Below are positions 51,035 to 60,802 of a stretch of 64,000 nt of DNA, one piece after another. Numbering within the stretch: the stretch's first letter is position 1; the number at the start of each line of letters is the position of its first letter. Under the pieces are notes generated by a model. That model saw nothing but the letters and a program-made list of their open reading frames with translations. It made no database searches and was not told the DNA's origin. The position numbers were made by a program, and so were the translations under genes. The stretch is from Kutzneria kofuensis (GTDB lineage Bacteria; Actinomycetota; Actinomycetes; Mycobacteriales; Pseudonocardiaceae), in NCBI RefSeq assembly GCF_014203355.1, contig NZ_JACHIR010000001.1, positions 1,738,038 to 1,802,037 on the forward strand, given 5' to 3'.

Positions 51035-51329
51035 GTCGGTGGTGTCTCCTTCGAGGTAGTGCCCGTCAGGCGCTCGACCCCCCGACAGGTCGAAACAGAC
51101 GGTGACCCCGCGTCGCCGGCCACGCCAGCCAGCTGGTCGCCGCGAGGTCTCGGGTAGGTTACGAAAAGAGGTGTCCGCCGTCCACCCGCCGTGACATTGG
51201 CGGCCGATGAGCGGTCGTGCTCACTCGTTCGGAGCATCTGGGCGGAGACAGCGTTGACCAGGCGTGAATCCCATTCGGCGCATTCGGTCGGCCGTTCGGC
51301 GAATCGGCAGGTCGGGAGGGGTTAACTCT

Positions 51330-52700
51330 TCACACCCGGACGAGTCGGGCCAGCAGCACCGCCGACGGCACCGGGTGCGCTCCACGGCGCCGCACCGAGT
51401 CCGCCACCGCGCGGTCCGACGTGACAACAACCACAGGCCGACCTTCGGGTTCCGCGGTCACCAGGGCTCTGATCACGTCGTCCGCGAGCACGCCCGGATC
51501 GGAGAACAGGACACGGACGCCGCGCGGCGCCGCCGAGGGCACCGCCACCACGCCCGCACCGTCGAAGACGACCGTGACCTCCGCCCCGGTCCTGGCCGCG
51601 AGCACCGCCATCTGGTGCACCAGCCGGTCACGCTGGTCGGACAGCGGCAACTCCGGATAGCCGGTCTTGGTCACGTTGTAGCCGTCCACGACCATGTGCA
51701 CCGCCGGCAACGCCAGCAGGCGGTCCAGCGCCGCCGGGTCCTCGACCCGGCCGACCGTGCCCTGCGCCGCCGTCGCGCCGCGGACCATGTCCGCCGGGCG
51801 CGGGCCCTGGCCGCCGCCGATGGCCAGTTCGCGGCGCAGGCCCGTGACCGCGCCGTCCAGGGTGTCCACCAGCAGCGCCAGCCGGACCTCGTCGGCCTGG
51901 CGGGCCTCCCGGGCGGACTGCCGGGCGATCTCCGCGTCGTTCTCCGCGCGGCGGGCCTTCGCCCGCTCCGTCTCGGCCCGCTCGCGCTCCCGGTCCCGCT
52001 CCGCGATCAGCGACTTGACCTCGGCCAACGCCTCCGTGCGGACCTTCTCCGCCGCCGCCATCGCGTTGTCGGCGCGGTCGCGGGCCTCGCGCAGCTTCAC
52101 GCCCTGTTCGCGCAGGCGCTTGCGCAGCCGCTCCAGCTCCGCGTCGCGTTCCTGGAGGACCTTCGCCTCCGCGCCCTGGTTCGCGTCCAGTTCGTCCCGT
52201 ACGCGCTGGAGTTCCGCCTCCGCCCGCTGCGCCTTGAGTACGGCCGAGTCCCGCTCCGCCCGCAGCTGCCCCTCGCCGACCCGTCGCGCCACCAGTTCGA
52301 CGAAGTGCACCGCCGTCGGTTCGCCCAGCAGCACCGCCGCGGCCGCCGCCGTCACCGGGTCCGGGGCCGTGCTGTCCAGCGCCGCCGGGCGGTGCTCGCG
52401 GCACCACTCCACCACCGCCGTACGGAAGGCGTGCGCGTCCCGTAGGCCCGCGATCAGCGCCGATGCCCCCAACCGGGCCCGCTTCGCCGGCGCGAACCGG
52501 GCAACCGCCTTCACCTGCTGCGGGATGTCCACCCGCGCCAGCGCCCCCACGGCGTCCGCGCTGATCTCGGCCAGCCGGGACCGCACCGGGTCCGGCAGCG
52601 CCGACCAGTCCACAGTGGACTGATCATCGCCACCGTCCACGGCGGACAGCTCGGGCCCCTGACCCGGCTCATCGGCTTCGGCTGACGCGGACACCCCCAC
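51330..52700 (-). CDS. NYN/PIN-like domain protein with long coiled coil
   Basis: 456 residues from GTG 52700 (no ribosome site, so perhaps a leaderless transcript: CACACTAGCCTGTG). N-terminal helical region, Arg/Glu-rich coiled coil (about 150-280) and a C-terminal NYN domain: MVVDGYNVTKTGYPELPLSDQR, VTVVFDGAGV, VLFSDPGVLADDVIRALV and VVVVTSDRAVADSVRRRGAH, with the Asp residues of a PIN-type nuclease site. It is an RNase of the YacP/Rae1-like kind by fold. In actinobacteria it is often near Rv2191-type genes. RNA substrate unknown. Confidence 0.9.
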   Translation of the reverse strand: MGVSASAEADEPGQGPELSAVDGGDDQSTVDWSALPDPVRSRLAEISADAVGALARVDIPQQVKAVARFAPAKRARLGASALIAGLRDAHAFRTAVVEWCREHRPAALDSTAPDPVTAAAAAVLLGEPTAVHFVELVARRVGEGQLRAERDSAVLKAQRAEAELQRVRDELDANQGAEAKVLQERDAELERLRKRLREQGVKLREARDRADNAMAAAEKVRTEALAEVKSLIAERDRERERAETERAKARRAENDAEIARQSAREARQADEVRLALLVDTLDGAVTGLRRELAIGGGQGPRPADMVRGATAAQGTVGRVEDPAALDRLLALPAVHMVVDGYNVTKTGYPELPLSDQRDRLVHQMAVLAARTGAEVTVVFDGAGVVAVPSAAPRGVRVLFSDPGVLADDVIRALVTAEPEGRPVVVVTSDRAVADSVRRRGAHPVPSAVLLARLVRV

Positions 52701-52802
52701 AGGCTAGTGTGTGCCGGCCCGCGCGGCTGACAGGGAACCGACCCACATCGCCAGGTTGTTACGGCAACAACACCGCAGGTCACCCACTTGGCCGTATTTT
52801 TG

Positions 52803-52870
52803 CCGCGCGTTCCGCGCGGGGCTCGGCCCCTCCGGGGCCTCGCACTCCCCTGCGTCGGGGGCACTCCCCC
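52803..52870 (+). repeat. structured GC element upstream of the DnaQ-UvrC gene
   Basis: Four consecutive small hairpins: CCGCGCG/CGCGCGG (52803-52819), GGCCCC/GGGGCC (52825-52839), CCCC/GGGG (52847-52860) and GGGGG/CCCCC (52857-52870). A run of stems of this kind recurs in intergenic regions of actinomycetes. It lies between 52701 and the ATG 52908 and would be in the leader of the downstream gene. Confidence 0.55.
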
Positions 52871-52907
52871 CACATCGGGACAAAAACTGTCAGGGGGTCC
52901 TGGCAGC

Positions 52908-54638
52908 ATGCCGATCACCATGACCACCACTGCTGAAGACCTGGGGCAGCTGTCGTTCGACGAGCTGGGCACGCCGTTGCGGGAGACCACGTTCGTGGTG
53001 GTGGACCTGGAGACGACGGGCGGACGGCCGGGTGAGGACGCGATCACCGAGATCGGCGCGGTGAAGGTGCGGGGCGGGGAGGTGCTGGGCGAGTTCGCGA
53101 CGCTGGTGAACCCGCGCCGGGGCATCCCGCCGGAGATCGTGCGGCTGACCGGCATCACGGAGGCGATGGTGTACACCGCGCCGCCGATCGACGAGGTGCT
53201 GCCGGCGTTCCTGGAGTTCGCGGCGGGCGCGGTGGTGGTGGCGCACAACGCGCCGTTCGACACGGGCTTTCTGCGGGCGGCGTGCTCTGAGCACGGCTAC
53301 GCGTGGCCGAAGCCGGCGGTGTTGTGCACGGTGCGGCTGGCCCGCCGCGTGCTGTCACGGGACGAGGCGCCGAGCTGCCGGCTGTCGGCATTGGCGCAGC
53401 TGTTCCAGACGGAGACCACGCCGAACCACCGTGCCCTGGACGACGCCCGCGCGACGGTGGACGTGCTGCACGGGCTGTTGGAGCGGCTGGGCCCGGTGGG
53501 CGTGCAGTCGCTGGAGGAGCTGTTCGACTACCTGCCCGACGTGACACCCGCGCAGCGCCGGAAGCGCACGTTGGCGGCGCATCTGCCGTCGGAGCCGGGC
53601 GTGTACATGTTCCGCGGGCCGTCGGAGGAGGTGCTGTACGTCGGCACGGCCACGGACCTGCGCCGGCGCGTGCGGCAGTACTTCACCAGCAGCGAGAGCC
53701 GGGGCCGGATCAAGGAAATGGTCGCGCTGGCGGTGCGCGTGGATGCGGTGGTGTGCGCGCATTCGCTGGAGGCGGAGGTGCGTGAGCTGCGGTTGTTGAC
53801 GGCACACAAGCCGCAGTACAACCGGAAGTCCCGTAACCAGCAGGGCGGCTGGTGGGTGACGCTCACCGACGAGGCTTTCCCGCGCCTGTCGATCGTCCGC
53901 CGCCCTCGCGACGGCGCACTGGGGCCGTTCCGTTCACGGCAGGGCGCGGAGACCGCCGCCACCGCGTTGAGCGATGCGACGGGCCTGCGCACGTGCAGCA
54001 TGCGGATTCCCACGCAGGGCGCAAACGCCACTCCGTGCGCCCTGGCCGAGTTGGGCCGCTGCCGGGCGCCTTGCGCCGGTCGGCAGGACGTCGCCGACTA
54101 CGGCCACGCCCCGGCGGCCGTCCGGGACCTCATCGCCGGCCGCGCCCTCACTCCGTTCGACAAGTTGGCCGCTCAGCTGGAGGAGTTGGCCCTGGCCGAA
54201 CGCTTCGAGGAGGCCGCCATCCGTCGCGACCGCCTCGCCGACCTCGTCCGCGCCGTCGACCGCAGCCAACGCCTCGCCGCGTTAGCCGCGCTGCCGGAGC
54301 TCGTCGCCGCCCGCCCCGACGGCGCCGGCGGCTGGGAGTTCTCGGTGGTACGCCACGGCCGGCTCGCCTCCGCCGGCGTCGCGCGCCGCGGCGTACGCCC
54401 CATGCCGGTCGTCGACGCCCTCGTCGCCTCGGCCGAGACGGTCGTGCCCGGCGAAGGCCCACTCCGCGGCGCCCCGGCCGAGGAGACGGGCGTGGTGTTG
54501 CGCTGGCTCAACCGCCCCGGGACGAGGTTGGTCTACTGCGACACCCCGTGGTCCGAGCCGGCCAAGTCGGCGGCGGGGTGGCGGACCTGGGTGGATCGGG
54601 CGGTCGCGGGGAGAGCGACCTACGCGGGGCTCAACTGA
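52908..54638 (+). CDS. DEDDh exonuclease fused to UvrC-type GIY-YIG domain (Rv2191 type)
   Basis: 576 residues from ATG 52908; ATG 52920 is an alternative. Residues about 20-190 are a DnaQ-like 3'-5' exonuclease (VVVDLETTGGRPGEDAITEIGAV, VAHNAPFDTGFLRAA, NHRALDDARATVDVL). About 225-305 form a GIY-YIG nuclease like UvrC (SEPGVYMFRGPSEEVLYVGTATDLRRRVRQYF), and the rest matches the UvrC middle region (CALAELGRCRAPCAGR; FEEAAIRRDRLADLV). It resembles Rv2191 and E. coli Cho-like proteins with an added proofreading-type exonuclease. A DNA repair role is likely, details unproven. Overlaps the GNAT gene by 8 bases, tail to tail. Confidence 0.93.
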   Translation: MPITMTTTAEDLGQLSFDELGTPLRETTFVVVDLETTGGRPGEDAITEIGAVKVRGGEVLGEFATLVNPRRGIPPEIVRLTGITEAMVYTAPPIDEVLPAFLEFAAGAVVVAHNAPFDTGFLRAACSEHGYAWPKPAVLCTVRLARRVLSRDEAPSCRLSALAQLFQTETTPNHRALDDARATVDVLHGLLERLGPVGVQSLEELFDYLPDVTPAQRRKRTLAAHLPSEPGVYMFRGPSEEVLYVGTATDLRRRVRQYFTSSESRGRIKEMVALAVRVDAVVCAHSLEAEVRELRLLTAHKPQYNRKSRNQQGGWWVTLTDEAFPRLSIVRRPRDGALGPFRSRQGAETAATALSDATGLRTCSMRIPTQGANATPCALAELGRCRAPCAGRQDVADYGHAPAAVRDLIAGRALTPFDKLAAQLEELALAERFEEAAIRRDRLADLVRAVDRSQRLAALAALPELVAARPDGAGGWEFSVVRHGRLASAGVARRGVRPMPVVDALVASAETVVPGEGPLRGAPAEETGVVLRWLNRPGTRLVYCDTPWSEPAKSAAGWRTWVDRAVAGRATYAGLN

Positions 54639-55113
54639 GCCTGCGCACCATCTCCACTCCACCCGTGTACGGCTTGTAGCCCAAGCTCTCGTAGAGCGAT
54701 CGGCCGTCCTCGGAGGCGTGCAGGTCGGACCGCCGCACCCCGAGGGCGTCGAGCCGCTCGACCAGGGCGGTGACGACCAGGCGCGCGAGGCCCCGGCGCC
54801 GCCAGGCCGGGTCGGTGCAGACGTTGTGCAGGTGGGCGGACGCCGTGGCGGTTTCGCCGGGGCGGGGCAGGTCGAGGCGGACGAAGGCGGCTGCGCAGGA
54901 GGCGAGTCCGCCGTCGGGGGCATCGATGACGGTGGCGATCAGGCCGGGGCCGCCGAGCTCGCGGCGGAAGACCTCGACACACGGCCGCTGCCAGTCGCCG
55001 ACGGTGACGTCACGGCCCATGGCTTCGAACATGACGACCCGCAGCCGGACCAGCTCCTCGGCGTCGGCCGGGACGGCATCGCGAACCGTCATTGTGCGCA
55101 GCTCGTACGGCAT
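54631..55113 (-). CDS. GNAT-family N-acetyltransferase
   Basis: 160 residues from ATG 55113 (GGGGGGAAG just upstream); ATG 55092 is possible. Pattern: MTVRDAVPADAEELVRLR, HLHNVCTDPAWRRRGLARLVVTALVERLDALG (acetyl-CoA loop RRRGLA), and GRSLYESLGYKPYTGG. It acetylates an unknown amine. Monocistronic, divergent from the Lrp-like gene at 55196 and convergent with the DnaQ-UvrC gene. Confidence 0.9.
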   Translation of the reverse strand: MPYELRTMTVRDAVPADAEELVRLRVVMFEAMGRDVTVGDWQRPCVEVFRRELGGPGLIATVIDAPDGGLASCAAAFVRLDLPRPGETATASAHLHNVCTDPAWRRRGLARLVVTALVERLDALGVRRSDLHASEDGRSLYESLGYKPYTGGVEMVRRLS

Positions 55114-55195
55114 CTTCCCCCCAGTCACATCAGTGTCGACGACCATCCTTGCCCTACGATCGGCACGTCGTCGAACCATTACAGGAGGTCCCGTC

Positions 55196-55474
55196 GTGAT
55201 CACGGCGATCGTGTTGATCCAGGCCACCGCCGAGTCCATCCCGGAGGCCGCGCAGGCGATCGCGGACATCGACGGCGTGCAGGAGGTCTACTCCTGCGCC
55301 GGCGACGTCGACCTGATCGCACACGTGAAGGTGGCCAGGCACGAGGACCTCGCGGAGCTGGTGCCGGGCAAGATCAGCAAGGTGCCGGGCGTGCTGTCCA
55401 CCGACACCCACATCGCCTTCCGCTCCTATTCCCGCCGCGACGCCGAGGAGTCCTTCTCGGTCGGCCTCGACTGA
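55196..55474 (+). CDS. stand-alone Lrp/AsnC ligand-binding (RAM) domain protein
   Basis: 92 residues from GTG 55196 with AGGAGG 7 bases upstream. It contains only the effector half of Lrp/AsnC regulators: TAIVLIQATAESIPEAAQAI, GVQEVYSCAGDVDLIAHVKV and GVLSTDTHIAFRSYSR; no DNA-binding domain. Such proteins assemble into dimers and octamers that bind amino acids and may modulate full-length Lrp proteins. It is convergent with qcrB through a strong terminator. Confidence 0.93.
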   Translation: MITAIVLIQATAESIPEAAQAIADIDGVQEVYSCAGDVDLIAHVKVARHEDLAELVPGKISKVPGVLSTDTHIAFRSYSRRDAEESFSVGLD

Positions 55475-55565
55475 CCCATCACGTCGTCGGCGCACAGCCG
55501 GCAACCCCCGCGTGTCCAGCCGGGCTTGACGGCTCCAGTCTTCGGTCCTGGCGGCCAGGACATGA

Positions 55566-55600
55566 CAATGGCCCCGGTCTCTGCGAGACCGGGGCCATTG
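55566..55600. terminator. 16-bp perfect bidirectional terminator between Lrp-like gene and qcrB
   Basis: CAATGGCCCCGGTCTC (55566-55581), loop TGC, complement at 55585-55600. It lies 91 bases after the Lrp-like stop and 7 bases before the qcrB stop. Confidence 0.85.
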
Positions 55601-55607
55601 ACAACCG

Positions 55608-57299
55608 TCAGGCGTCGGGCTGTTGGGGCTTGCCCGCCAGCTCCTTGTCCTGGTTGAGCTGGCTCTCGCCGGCCACCACGTTCGACCGGGTGTGCGCCTC
55701 CTTGCGGGCGCTCTCCAGCGCGGTGACCTCGTCGACCGGGTCCGGGCCCCAGAAGCCGCCGGCGACCGGCGCGCCCGCCGAGCCCAGCTTGTTCATCTTC
55801 TTCGGCACCGGCGCGCCCTGGTAGGCCAACTCGTGCGGGTGGCCGTGCTCGTCGACCGGGCCCAGCGGCTGGTGCAGCTCGATGAACTCACCGTGCGGCA
55901 GCCGCTTGATGATGCCGGTCTCGATGCCGTGCTCCAGCACCTCGCGGTCGGCCCGCTGCAGGCCGATGCAGATCCGGTAGGTCACCCAGTACACCAGCGG
56001 CGGCAGGATGAGCAGGCCGATGCGGCCCATCCAGGTGGTCGCGTTCAACGAGATGTCGAACTTGTCCGCGATGATGTCGTTGCCGCCGGACAGCAGGCAG
56101 ACCATGAAGAACGTGATCGCCATCATGCCCAGGCTGGTGCGCACCGGCACGTCCCGCGGCCGCTGCAGCAGGTTGTGGTGCGCGGTGTCCTTGGTCAGCC
56201 GGCGCTCGATCCACGGGTAGACCGCGGCGATGCCGGTGAGCAGCGGCAGGCCCAGGATGAACGGCAGGAACGGCGCCGGGATCGTGAAGTTCCACGACCC
56301 ACCGAGGTGGATGTACGCCTCCCAGGCCGGCCACAGACGCACCAGGCCGTCGGTCCAGCCCATGTACCAGTCCGGCTGCGAGCCGGCGGAGACCTGAGCC
56401 GGGTTGTACGGGCCGAAGTTCCAGATGGGGTTGATCTGGAACAGGCCGCTCATCAGCGCGATCACCGCGGTGACCAGGGCGAAGAAGCCGCCGCCCTTGG
56501 CCGCGAACACCGGCATGATGCGCACGCCGACGACGTTGCGCTCGGTCCGGCGCGGGCCGGGGAACTGGGTGTGCTTCTGGTACCACACCAGGCCCAGGTG
56601 CACGGCGATCAGCGCCAGGATCACGCCGGGCAGCAGCAGGATGTGCAGCGTGTAGATGCGCGGCACGATCACGTTGCCGGGGAACTCGCCGCCGAACAGC
56701 AGCCAGTCCACCCAGGTGCCCAGGACCGGGATCGACTCGATCAGGCCGAACATGACCCGCAGGCCGGTGCCGGAGAGCAGGTCGTCCGGCAGCGAGTAGC
56801 CGAAGAAGCCCTCGAGCGAGCCGATCATGAACAGCACGACGCCGATGACCCAGTTCACCTCACGCGGGCGCCGGAACGCGCCGGTGAAGAAGATCCGGAA
56901 CATGTGGGCGACGATCGCCGACATGAACAGCAGCGCCGCCCAGTGGTGGATCTGCCGGACGAACAGGCCGCCGCGGACCTCGAACGACAGGTCCAGGGTC
57001 GAGGCGAAGGCCCGCGACATCTGGATGCCGCGCAGGTTGTCGAAGACGCCGTTGTAGGTGACCTCCTGCATGGAGGGGTCGAAGAACAGCGCCAGGTACG
57101 TGCCGGACAGCAGCAGCACGATGAAGCTGTACAGGGCGATCTCGCCGAGCAGGAAGGACCAGTGCGACGGGAAGACCTTGTTCAGCTGGCGACGCATGCC
57201 GGCGGCCAGGTGGTACCGGTCGTCGGCCCACTTCGCCGCGCCGCCCGCGATGCGTGTCGCCGTGTTGGCCGGCTTGGTCGGCGTCGTGATGCCGCTCAT
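55608..57299 (-). CDS. qcrB: menaquinol-cytochrome c reductase cytochrome b subunit
   Basis: 563 residues, long C-terminal extension typical of actinobacteria. Haem-binding His in [16 protein letters not shown] and [18 protein letters not shown]; quinol-site motif PDWYMGW (PEWY equivalent). Eight or more membrane helices, then a cytoplasmic tail ([20 protein letters not shown]). It oxidises menaquinol in the bcc-aa3 supercomplex. ATGA overlap with qcrA. Matches Rv2196; known target of Q203-type inhibitors in mycobacteria. Confidence 0.97.
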   Translation of the reverse strand: MSGITTPTKPANTATRIAGGAAKWADDRYHLAAGMRRQLNKVFPSHWSFLLGEIALYSFIVLLLSGTYLALFFDPSMQEVTYNGVFDNLRGIQMSRAFASTLDLSFEVRGGLFVRQIHHWAALLFMSAIVAHMFRIFFTGAFRRPREVNWVIGVVLFMIGSLEGFFGYSLPDDLLSGTGLRVMFGLIESIPVLGTWVDWLLFGGEFPGNVIVPRIYTLHILLLPGVILALIAVHLGLVWYQKHTQFPGPRRTERNVVGVRIMPVFAAKGGGFFALVTAVIALMSGLFQINPIWNFGPYNPAQVSAGSQPDWYMGWTDGLVRLWPAWEAYIHLGGSWNFTIPAPFLPFILGLPLLTGIAAVYPWIERRLTKDTAHHNLLQRPRDVPVRTSLGMMAITFFMVCLLSGGNDIIADKFDISLNATTWMGRIGLLILPPLVYWVTYRICIGLQRADREVLEHGIETGIIKRLPHGEFIELHQPLGPVDEHGHPHELAYQGAPVPKKMNKLGSAGAPVAGGFWGPDPVDEVTALESARKEAHTRSNVVAGESQLNQDKELAGKPQQPDA

Positions 57300-58426
57300 G
57301 AGTCACGCTCCCAGAACGCGGGGCCGATGGGCTCGATGAAGTCGCCGCGTGCCACGAAGTATCCGCTCTCGTCCACCTCGATGGGAAGCTGCGGCAGCGC
57401 GCGGGCGGCCGGGCCGAAGACCGGCTTGGCGTACTCGAACACGTCGAACTGCGACTGGTGGCACGGGCACAGCAGGCGGCCGGTCTGCTGCTCGTACAGC
57501 GAGGTCGGGCAGCCCAGGTGGGTGCAGATCTTCGAGTACGCGTAGTAGTCGCCGAAGTTGAAGTTCTCCTGGCCGGCCCGCTTGACCACGTTCTGGTCGG
57601 GCCGCAGCCGGATGAGCATGACCGGGTTGTCCGAGCGGTGCAGCGCCGCGGACAGCGCCTCCTCGTTGCCGCGCTCCGACTCGCGGAACGGGAACACCGT
57701 CTCGAAGCCGCCGGCGTCCAGGTCCTCCGGACGGATCAGCACGACCTCGCCGGCGTCACCGGTGTTGCGGCGCAGGTAGACCTTCTCGCCGGGGAAGCTC
57801 GGCTGCCAGCCGGTGTGCCAGAGCGAGTCCTTGGAGTTGGTGTCGGCGAACGGGTTCTTGAACAGCCCGCCCACCGGCAGCACGACCAGGCCCAGGCCCA
57901 TCACGCCGGCCGCCGCGCCCGCGGTCCGCTTGACCAGCGAGCGGCGGGTGATGGTGCTGCGGTTACCGGCGTCGGCCAGCTCGGCCAGGATGGTCTCCTG
58001 GTCGATCTTGGACGACCCGCCGTCGTGGCGGTCCTGCACGGCCAGCTCGTGCGGGATGAACTTCTTGGTGTAGTTCAGCGCGCCGACGCCGAGGCCGAGA
58101 ATGGTCAGGCCGAGCGTGACGCCGATCACCGGGGTGTACAGGCTGTACCAGAAGTAGCCGTCGGTGCCCGGCGCCTGGTAGTCCGCGGGCCACAGGATGA
58201 ACGCCAGGATGAAGGCGAGGCCGGCAACCGCGGCCAGCAGGAACCAGTAGGCCACCCCGCGCTCGGCGCGCTTCTCTTCCTTGGTGCCCTTGACCGGCCA
58301 CGGGTCCTCGTAGCTGATCAGCTCGACGCCGTCGAGCTTGGTGCCGAGCCGGACCAGCTCGTCCCGGTTCATGCTGTTCAGCTCTGCCTCGGTGGGCAGC
58401 TTCTCGTCGTGCTCGTCGCCGCTCAT
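57296..58426 (-). CDS. qcrA: Rieske iron-sulfur subunit of cytochrome bcc complex
   Basis: 376 residues from ATG 58426. Three membrane helices near the N-terminus (actinobacterial form, about 75-95, 110-135 and 170-200), with [15 protein letters not shown] before the last, a Tat-like twin-Arg. Rieske cluster motifs [14 protein letters not shown] and [12 protein letters not shown] hold the 2Fe-2S with two Cys and two His. It moves electrons from menaquinol to the cytochrome c subunit. Overlaps qcrC and qcrB by ATGA. Confidence 0.97.
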   Translation of the reverse strand: MSGDEHDEKLPTEAELNSMNRDELVRLGTKLDGVELISYEDPWPVKGTKEEKRAERGVAYWFLLAAVAGLAFILAFILWPADYQAPGTDGYFWYSLYTPVIGVTLGLTILGLGVGALNYTKKFIPHELAVQDRHDGGSSKIDQETILAELADAGNRSTITRRSLVKRTAGAAAGVMGLGLVVLPVGGLFKNPFADTNSKDSLWHTGWQPSFPGEKVYLRRNTGDAGEVVLIRPEDLDAGGFETVFPFRESERGNEEALSAALHRSDNPVMLIRLRPDQNVVKRAGQENFNFGDYYAYSKICTHLGCPTSLYEQQTGRLLCPCHQSQFDVFEYAKPVFGPAARALPQLPIEVDESGYFVARGDFIEPIGPAFWERDS

Positions 58427-59268
58427 GCCTTCGATCCGATCCAGAGGGTCACGCCGACCAGCGCGGCGATGCCCACGATCCATCCGATGAGGCCCTCAGA
58501 GATCGGGCCGAGACCGCCGAGCGGGTTGCCGCCGGGGTTGTTGTTGCCATCGGTCACGGACTTGATGTACGCGATGATGTCCTTCTTCTCGTCCGGCGTG
58601 AGCTGCCGGTCGCCGAACACCGGCATGTTCTCCGGGCCGGTGAGCATCGCGGTGTAGATCTGGCTGGGCGTGACGCCGTCCAGCTCCGGCGCGTACTTGC
58701 CGGAGGACAGCGCGCCGCCGCGGCCGGTGAAGCTGTGGCAGTTCGCGCAGTTGAGGCGGAACAGCTCGCCGCCGCGCGACGGGTCGCCCGTGGACAGCTG
58801 CTCGTCCGTGGCGTCCGGCTTCTGCTTGCCGCCGCCGTTGGCCTGGATGAACGCGTCGAGGGCGTCGATCTGCTGCGGCGTGAACACCGGGGGCTTGCGC
58901 GCGGCCTCGGCGGTCTGCCCGCCGGACAGCGGCATGCGGCCGGTGGACAGCTGGAAGTAGGACGCCGCCGAGCCGACACCGATCAGGCTGGGCCCGCGGT
59001 CCTTGACGCCTTCCAGGTTCTTTCCGTGACAGGTGACGCAGCTGTTGTTGAACAGCTGCCGGCCCTGCTCGACGAGCGCGTTGGTGTCCGAGGCCTGCGC
59101 GGTCTGCGGGGCGGGGACCGCGACGGCGTACAGCGCGCCCGCGCCCAGCAGCGCGATCCCGAGCGCCAGCAGGCCGGAGACCCGGCGCTTGAGCTTGGAC
59201 CGCGAGCGGGCGCGCTTACCCGCCGGGGCGGACGTACCCGCCGCGTCGGCGGGTGGCTTGGTGGTCAT
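58423..59268 (-). CDS. qcrC: dihaem cytochrome c subunit of the bcc complex
   Basis: 281 residues from ATG 59268. N-terminal membrane helix (about 35-55), then two class I cytochrome c domains with haem motifs CVTCH and CANCH (axial Met in later loops) and a C-terminal membrane helix (about 260-278). It replaces a soluble cytochrome c, transferring electrons directly to the aa3 oxidase. It lies between ctaE and qcrA in the operon. Confidence 0.97.
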   Translation of the reverse strand: MTTKPPADAAGTSAPAGKRARSRSKLKRRVSGLLALGIALLGAGALYAVAVPAPQTAQASDTNALVEQGRQLFNNSCVTCHGKNLEGVKDRGPSLIGVGSAASYFQLSTGRMPLSGGQTAEAARKPPVFTPQQIDALDAFIQANGGGKQKPDATDEQLSTGDPSRGGELFRLNCANCHSFTGRGGALSSGKYAPELDGVTPSQIYTAMLTGPENMPVFGDRQLTPDEKKDIIAYIKSVTDGNNNPGGNPLGGLGPISEGLIGWIVGIAALVGVTLWIGSKA

Positions 59269-59302
59269 GGAGGGCAACCCTTGCTGTCAGTTCGGGGCTG
59301 GG

Positions 59303-59911
59303 TCAGGGAATGAGGTAGATCACGGCGAACAGGCCGATCCAGACGATGTCGACGAAGTGCCAGTAGTACGACACCACGATCGCCGAGGTCGCCTGCGCCG
59401 GCGTGAACTTGCTCAACCTCGTCCTGATGAGCAGGAAGATGAAGGCGATCAGGCCGCCGATCACGTGCAGCCCGTGGAAACCGGTCGCAAGGAAGAACAC
59501 CGTGCCGAAGGCCGAGCTGGGGATGGTCGTCCCCTCCTCGACCAGCATCCGGTACTCGTTGGCCTGGCCCAGCACGAAGATCAGGCCCATCACGAAGGTC
59601 AGCACGTACCAGCGGCGCAGGCCGAAGACGTCGCCGCGCTCGGCGGCGAACACGCCCCACTGGCAGGTGACCGAGGAGAGCACCAGGATGATGGTGAACG
59701 GCAGCGCGTACGCCTTGTCCAGGTGCGTGGGCTCGGGCGGCCAGACGCCGGTGTTCTGGGCCTTCACGGTGAAGTACATCGCGAAGAGACCGGCGAAGAA
59801 CATGAGCTCGCTGGACAGCCACACGATGGTGCCCACGCTGACCATGTTCGGGCGATTCAGCGAGTGCACCCGCTGAGCGATGGGGGGAGCTGCCGTTGTC
59901 ACGGGTCGCAT
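59303..59911 (-). CDS. ctaE: cytochrome aa3 oxidase subunit III
   Basis: 202 residues with five membrane helices, starting [18 protein letters not shown] and including [20 protein letters not shown] and [20 protein letters not shown], all standard for CoxC/CtaE. It starts the operon ctaE-qcrC-qcrA-qcrB on this strand. The ATG at 59911 gives [10 protein letters not shown]; the GTG four codons later is possible. It is part of the terminal oxidase that forms a supercomplex with the bcc complex. Confidence 0.96.
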   Translation of the reverse strand: MRPVTTAAPPIAQRVHSLNRPNMVSVGTIVWLSSELMFFAGLFAMYFTVKAQNTGVWPPEPTHLDKAYALPFTIILVLSSVTCQWGVFAAERGDVFGLRRWYVLTFVMGLIFVLGQANEYRMLVEEGTTIPSSAFGTVFFLATGFHGLHVIGGLIAFIFLLIRTRLSKFTPAQATSAIVVSYYWHFVDIVWIGLFAVIYLIP

Positions 59912-59971
59912 TATTGCCTGCGGTGGATCAGGCCGCCCGGTCGGGTGGGGTGCAACGGGAGATCAGCAGCG

Positions 59972-60379
59972 ATGGGCGCGTTCGAGCGATTGAGGTCACT
60001 GTTGCGACGGCGTCCGGAATTGCCGTTCGACCTGGACAACCCTGATTTAAACGTGGTTGCGGAGGCGTTCGATCCGGCCGAGGCGGACTCGGCGGTGCTG
60101 GCCCGTTCGCCGCGTCTGCGGCCCGCCGAGAAGGCCGTCCTGCGGCATCACCTCGTGCTCCCCGCGTCCTCGGTGGACCGAGCCCGCGAGTTGCTGGCCC
60201 AGGACGGCTGGGAGCTGCGCGTGGTCGAGGCGGGCGATCCGGTTCGGCTGCACGCCCTGCGTGTCCAGCTCATCACCGCGCTGAGCTGCGCCCAGGAGCG
60301 GTCCCGGATGGCCGGGCTGGCCCAGCGACTGGACGCCAGACGCGGTGGGATGGGACTGCTTGCAGACCTGAAGGTGTGA
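59972..60379 (+). CDS. hypothetical protein, 135 residues, beside trpD
   Basis: Starts MGAFERLRSLLRRRPELPFDL from ATG 59972 with GGGAG upstream. Helical, soluble, charged: SPRLRPAEKAVLRHHLVLP, then RARELLAQDGWELRVV and RVQLITALSCAQERSRMAGLAQRL. The middle (VEAGDPVRLHALRVQ) resembles the ribonuclease E inhibitor RraB-like fold weakly; I do not claim homology. It is divergent from ctaE, 18 bases before the receiver-like gene, and may be co-transcribed with it and trpD. Confidence 0.75.
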   Translation: MGAFERLRSLLRRRPELPFDLDNPDLNVVAEAFDPAEADSAVLARSPRLRPAEKAVLRHHLVLPASSVDRARELLAQDGWELRVVEAGDPVRLHALRVQLITALSCAQERSRMAGLAQRLDARRGGMGLLADLKV

Positions 60380-60397
60380 CACAGATAGCATCACGGT

Positions 60398-60802
60398 ATG
60401 AGCACGCAGACGTGGAAGGTCCTGGTCTTCAGCCACCGGCCGGAGGTCCGCGAGGCGATCGTCACCGCCGTCGGCCGGCGGCCGGCGCCGGACCTGGGCC
60501 GCGTGGAGTACGTCGAGGTCGGCACCGTGGCGGACGTGCTCTACCACGTCGACAGCGGCGCGATCGACCTGGCCATCCTGGACGGCGAGGCGCAGCCCAC
60601 CGGCGGCATGGGGCTGTCCCGCCAGCTCAAGAACGAGATCACCAACTGCCCGCCGATCGTGATCGCCGTGCGGCGCAAGGACGACCGCTGGCTGGCCACC
60701 TGGTCGCAGGCGGACGCCGTCATCGTGCATCCGCTGGACCCGCTGGCCGCGGCCGAGACCGTCGCAGAGGTGCTGCGGTCCGGTGCGCCCGTGGCCAGAT
60801 GA
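60398..60802 (+). CDS. pseudo-receiver domain protein coupled to trpD
   Basis: 134 residues forming one CheY-like fold: WKVLVFSHRPEVREAIVTAVG, IDLAILDGEAQPTGGMGLSRQL, CPPIVIAVRRKDDRWLATWSQADAVIVHPLDP. The phospho-Asp position looks kept (LAILDGE), but the usual acidic pair after strand 1 is SH and the conserved Lys in KP is His (VHPLD). So it is probably not phosphorylated in the usual way. It has no output domain. Its stop TGA overlaps the trpD start (ATGA), implying coupled translation, a common arrangement in related genera. Confidence 0.88.
   Translation: MSTQTWKVLVFSHRPEVREAIVTAVGRRPAPDLGRVEYVEVGTVADVLYHVDSGAIDLAILDGEAQPTGGMGLSRQLKNEITNCPPIVIAVRRKDDRWLATWSQADAVIVHPLDPLAAAETVAEVLRSGAPVAR

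Noticed and set aside
51035-51329. c-di-AMP (ydaO) riboswitch before the NlpC/P60 gene
   Set aside because: This gene family often has one in actinobacteria, but the consensus blocks could not be found in this leader on the minus strand.
59972-60379. RraB-like ribonuclease inhibitor
   Set aside because: Only a faint resemblance in one segment; acidic character and length do not support the family.
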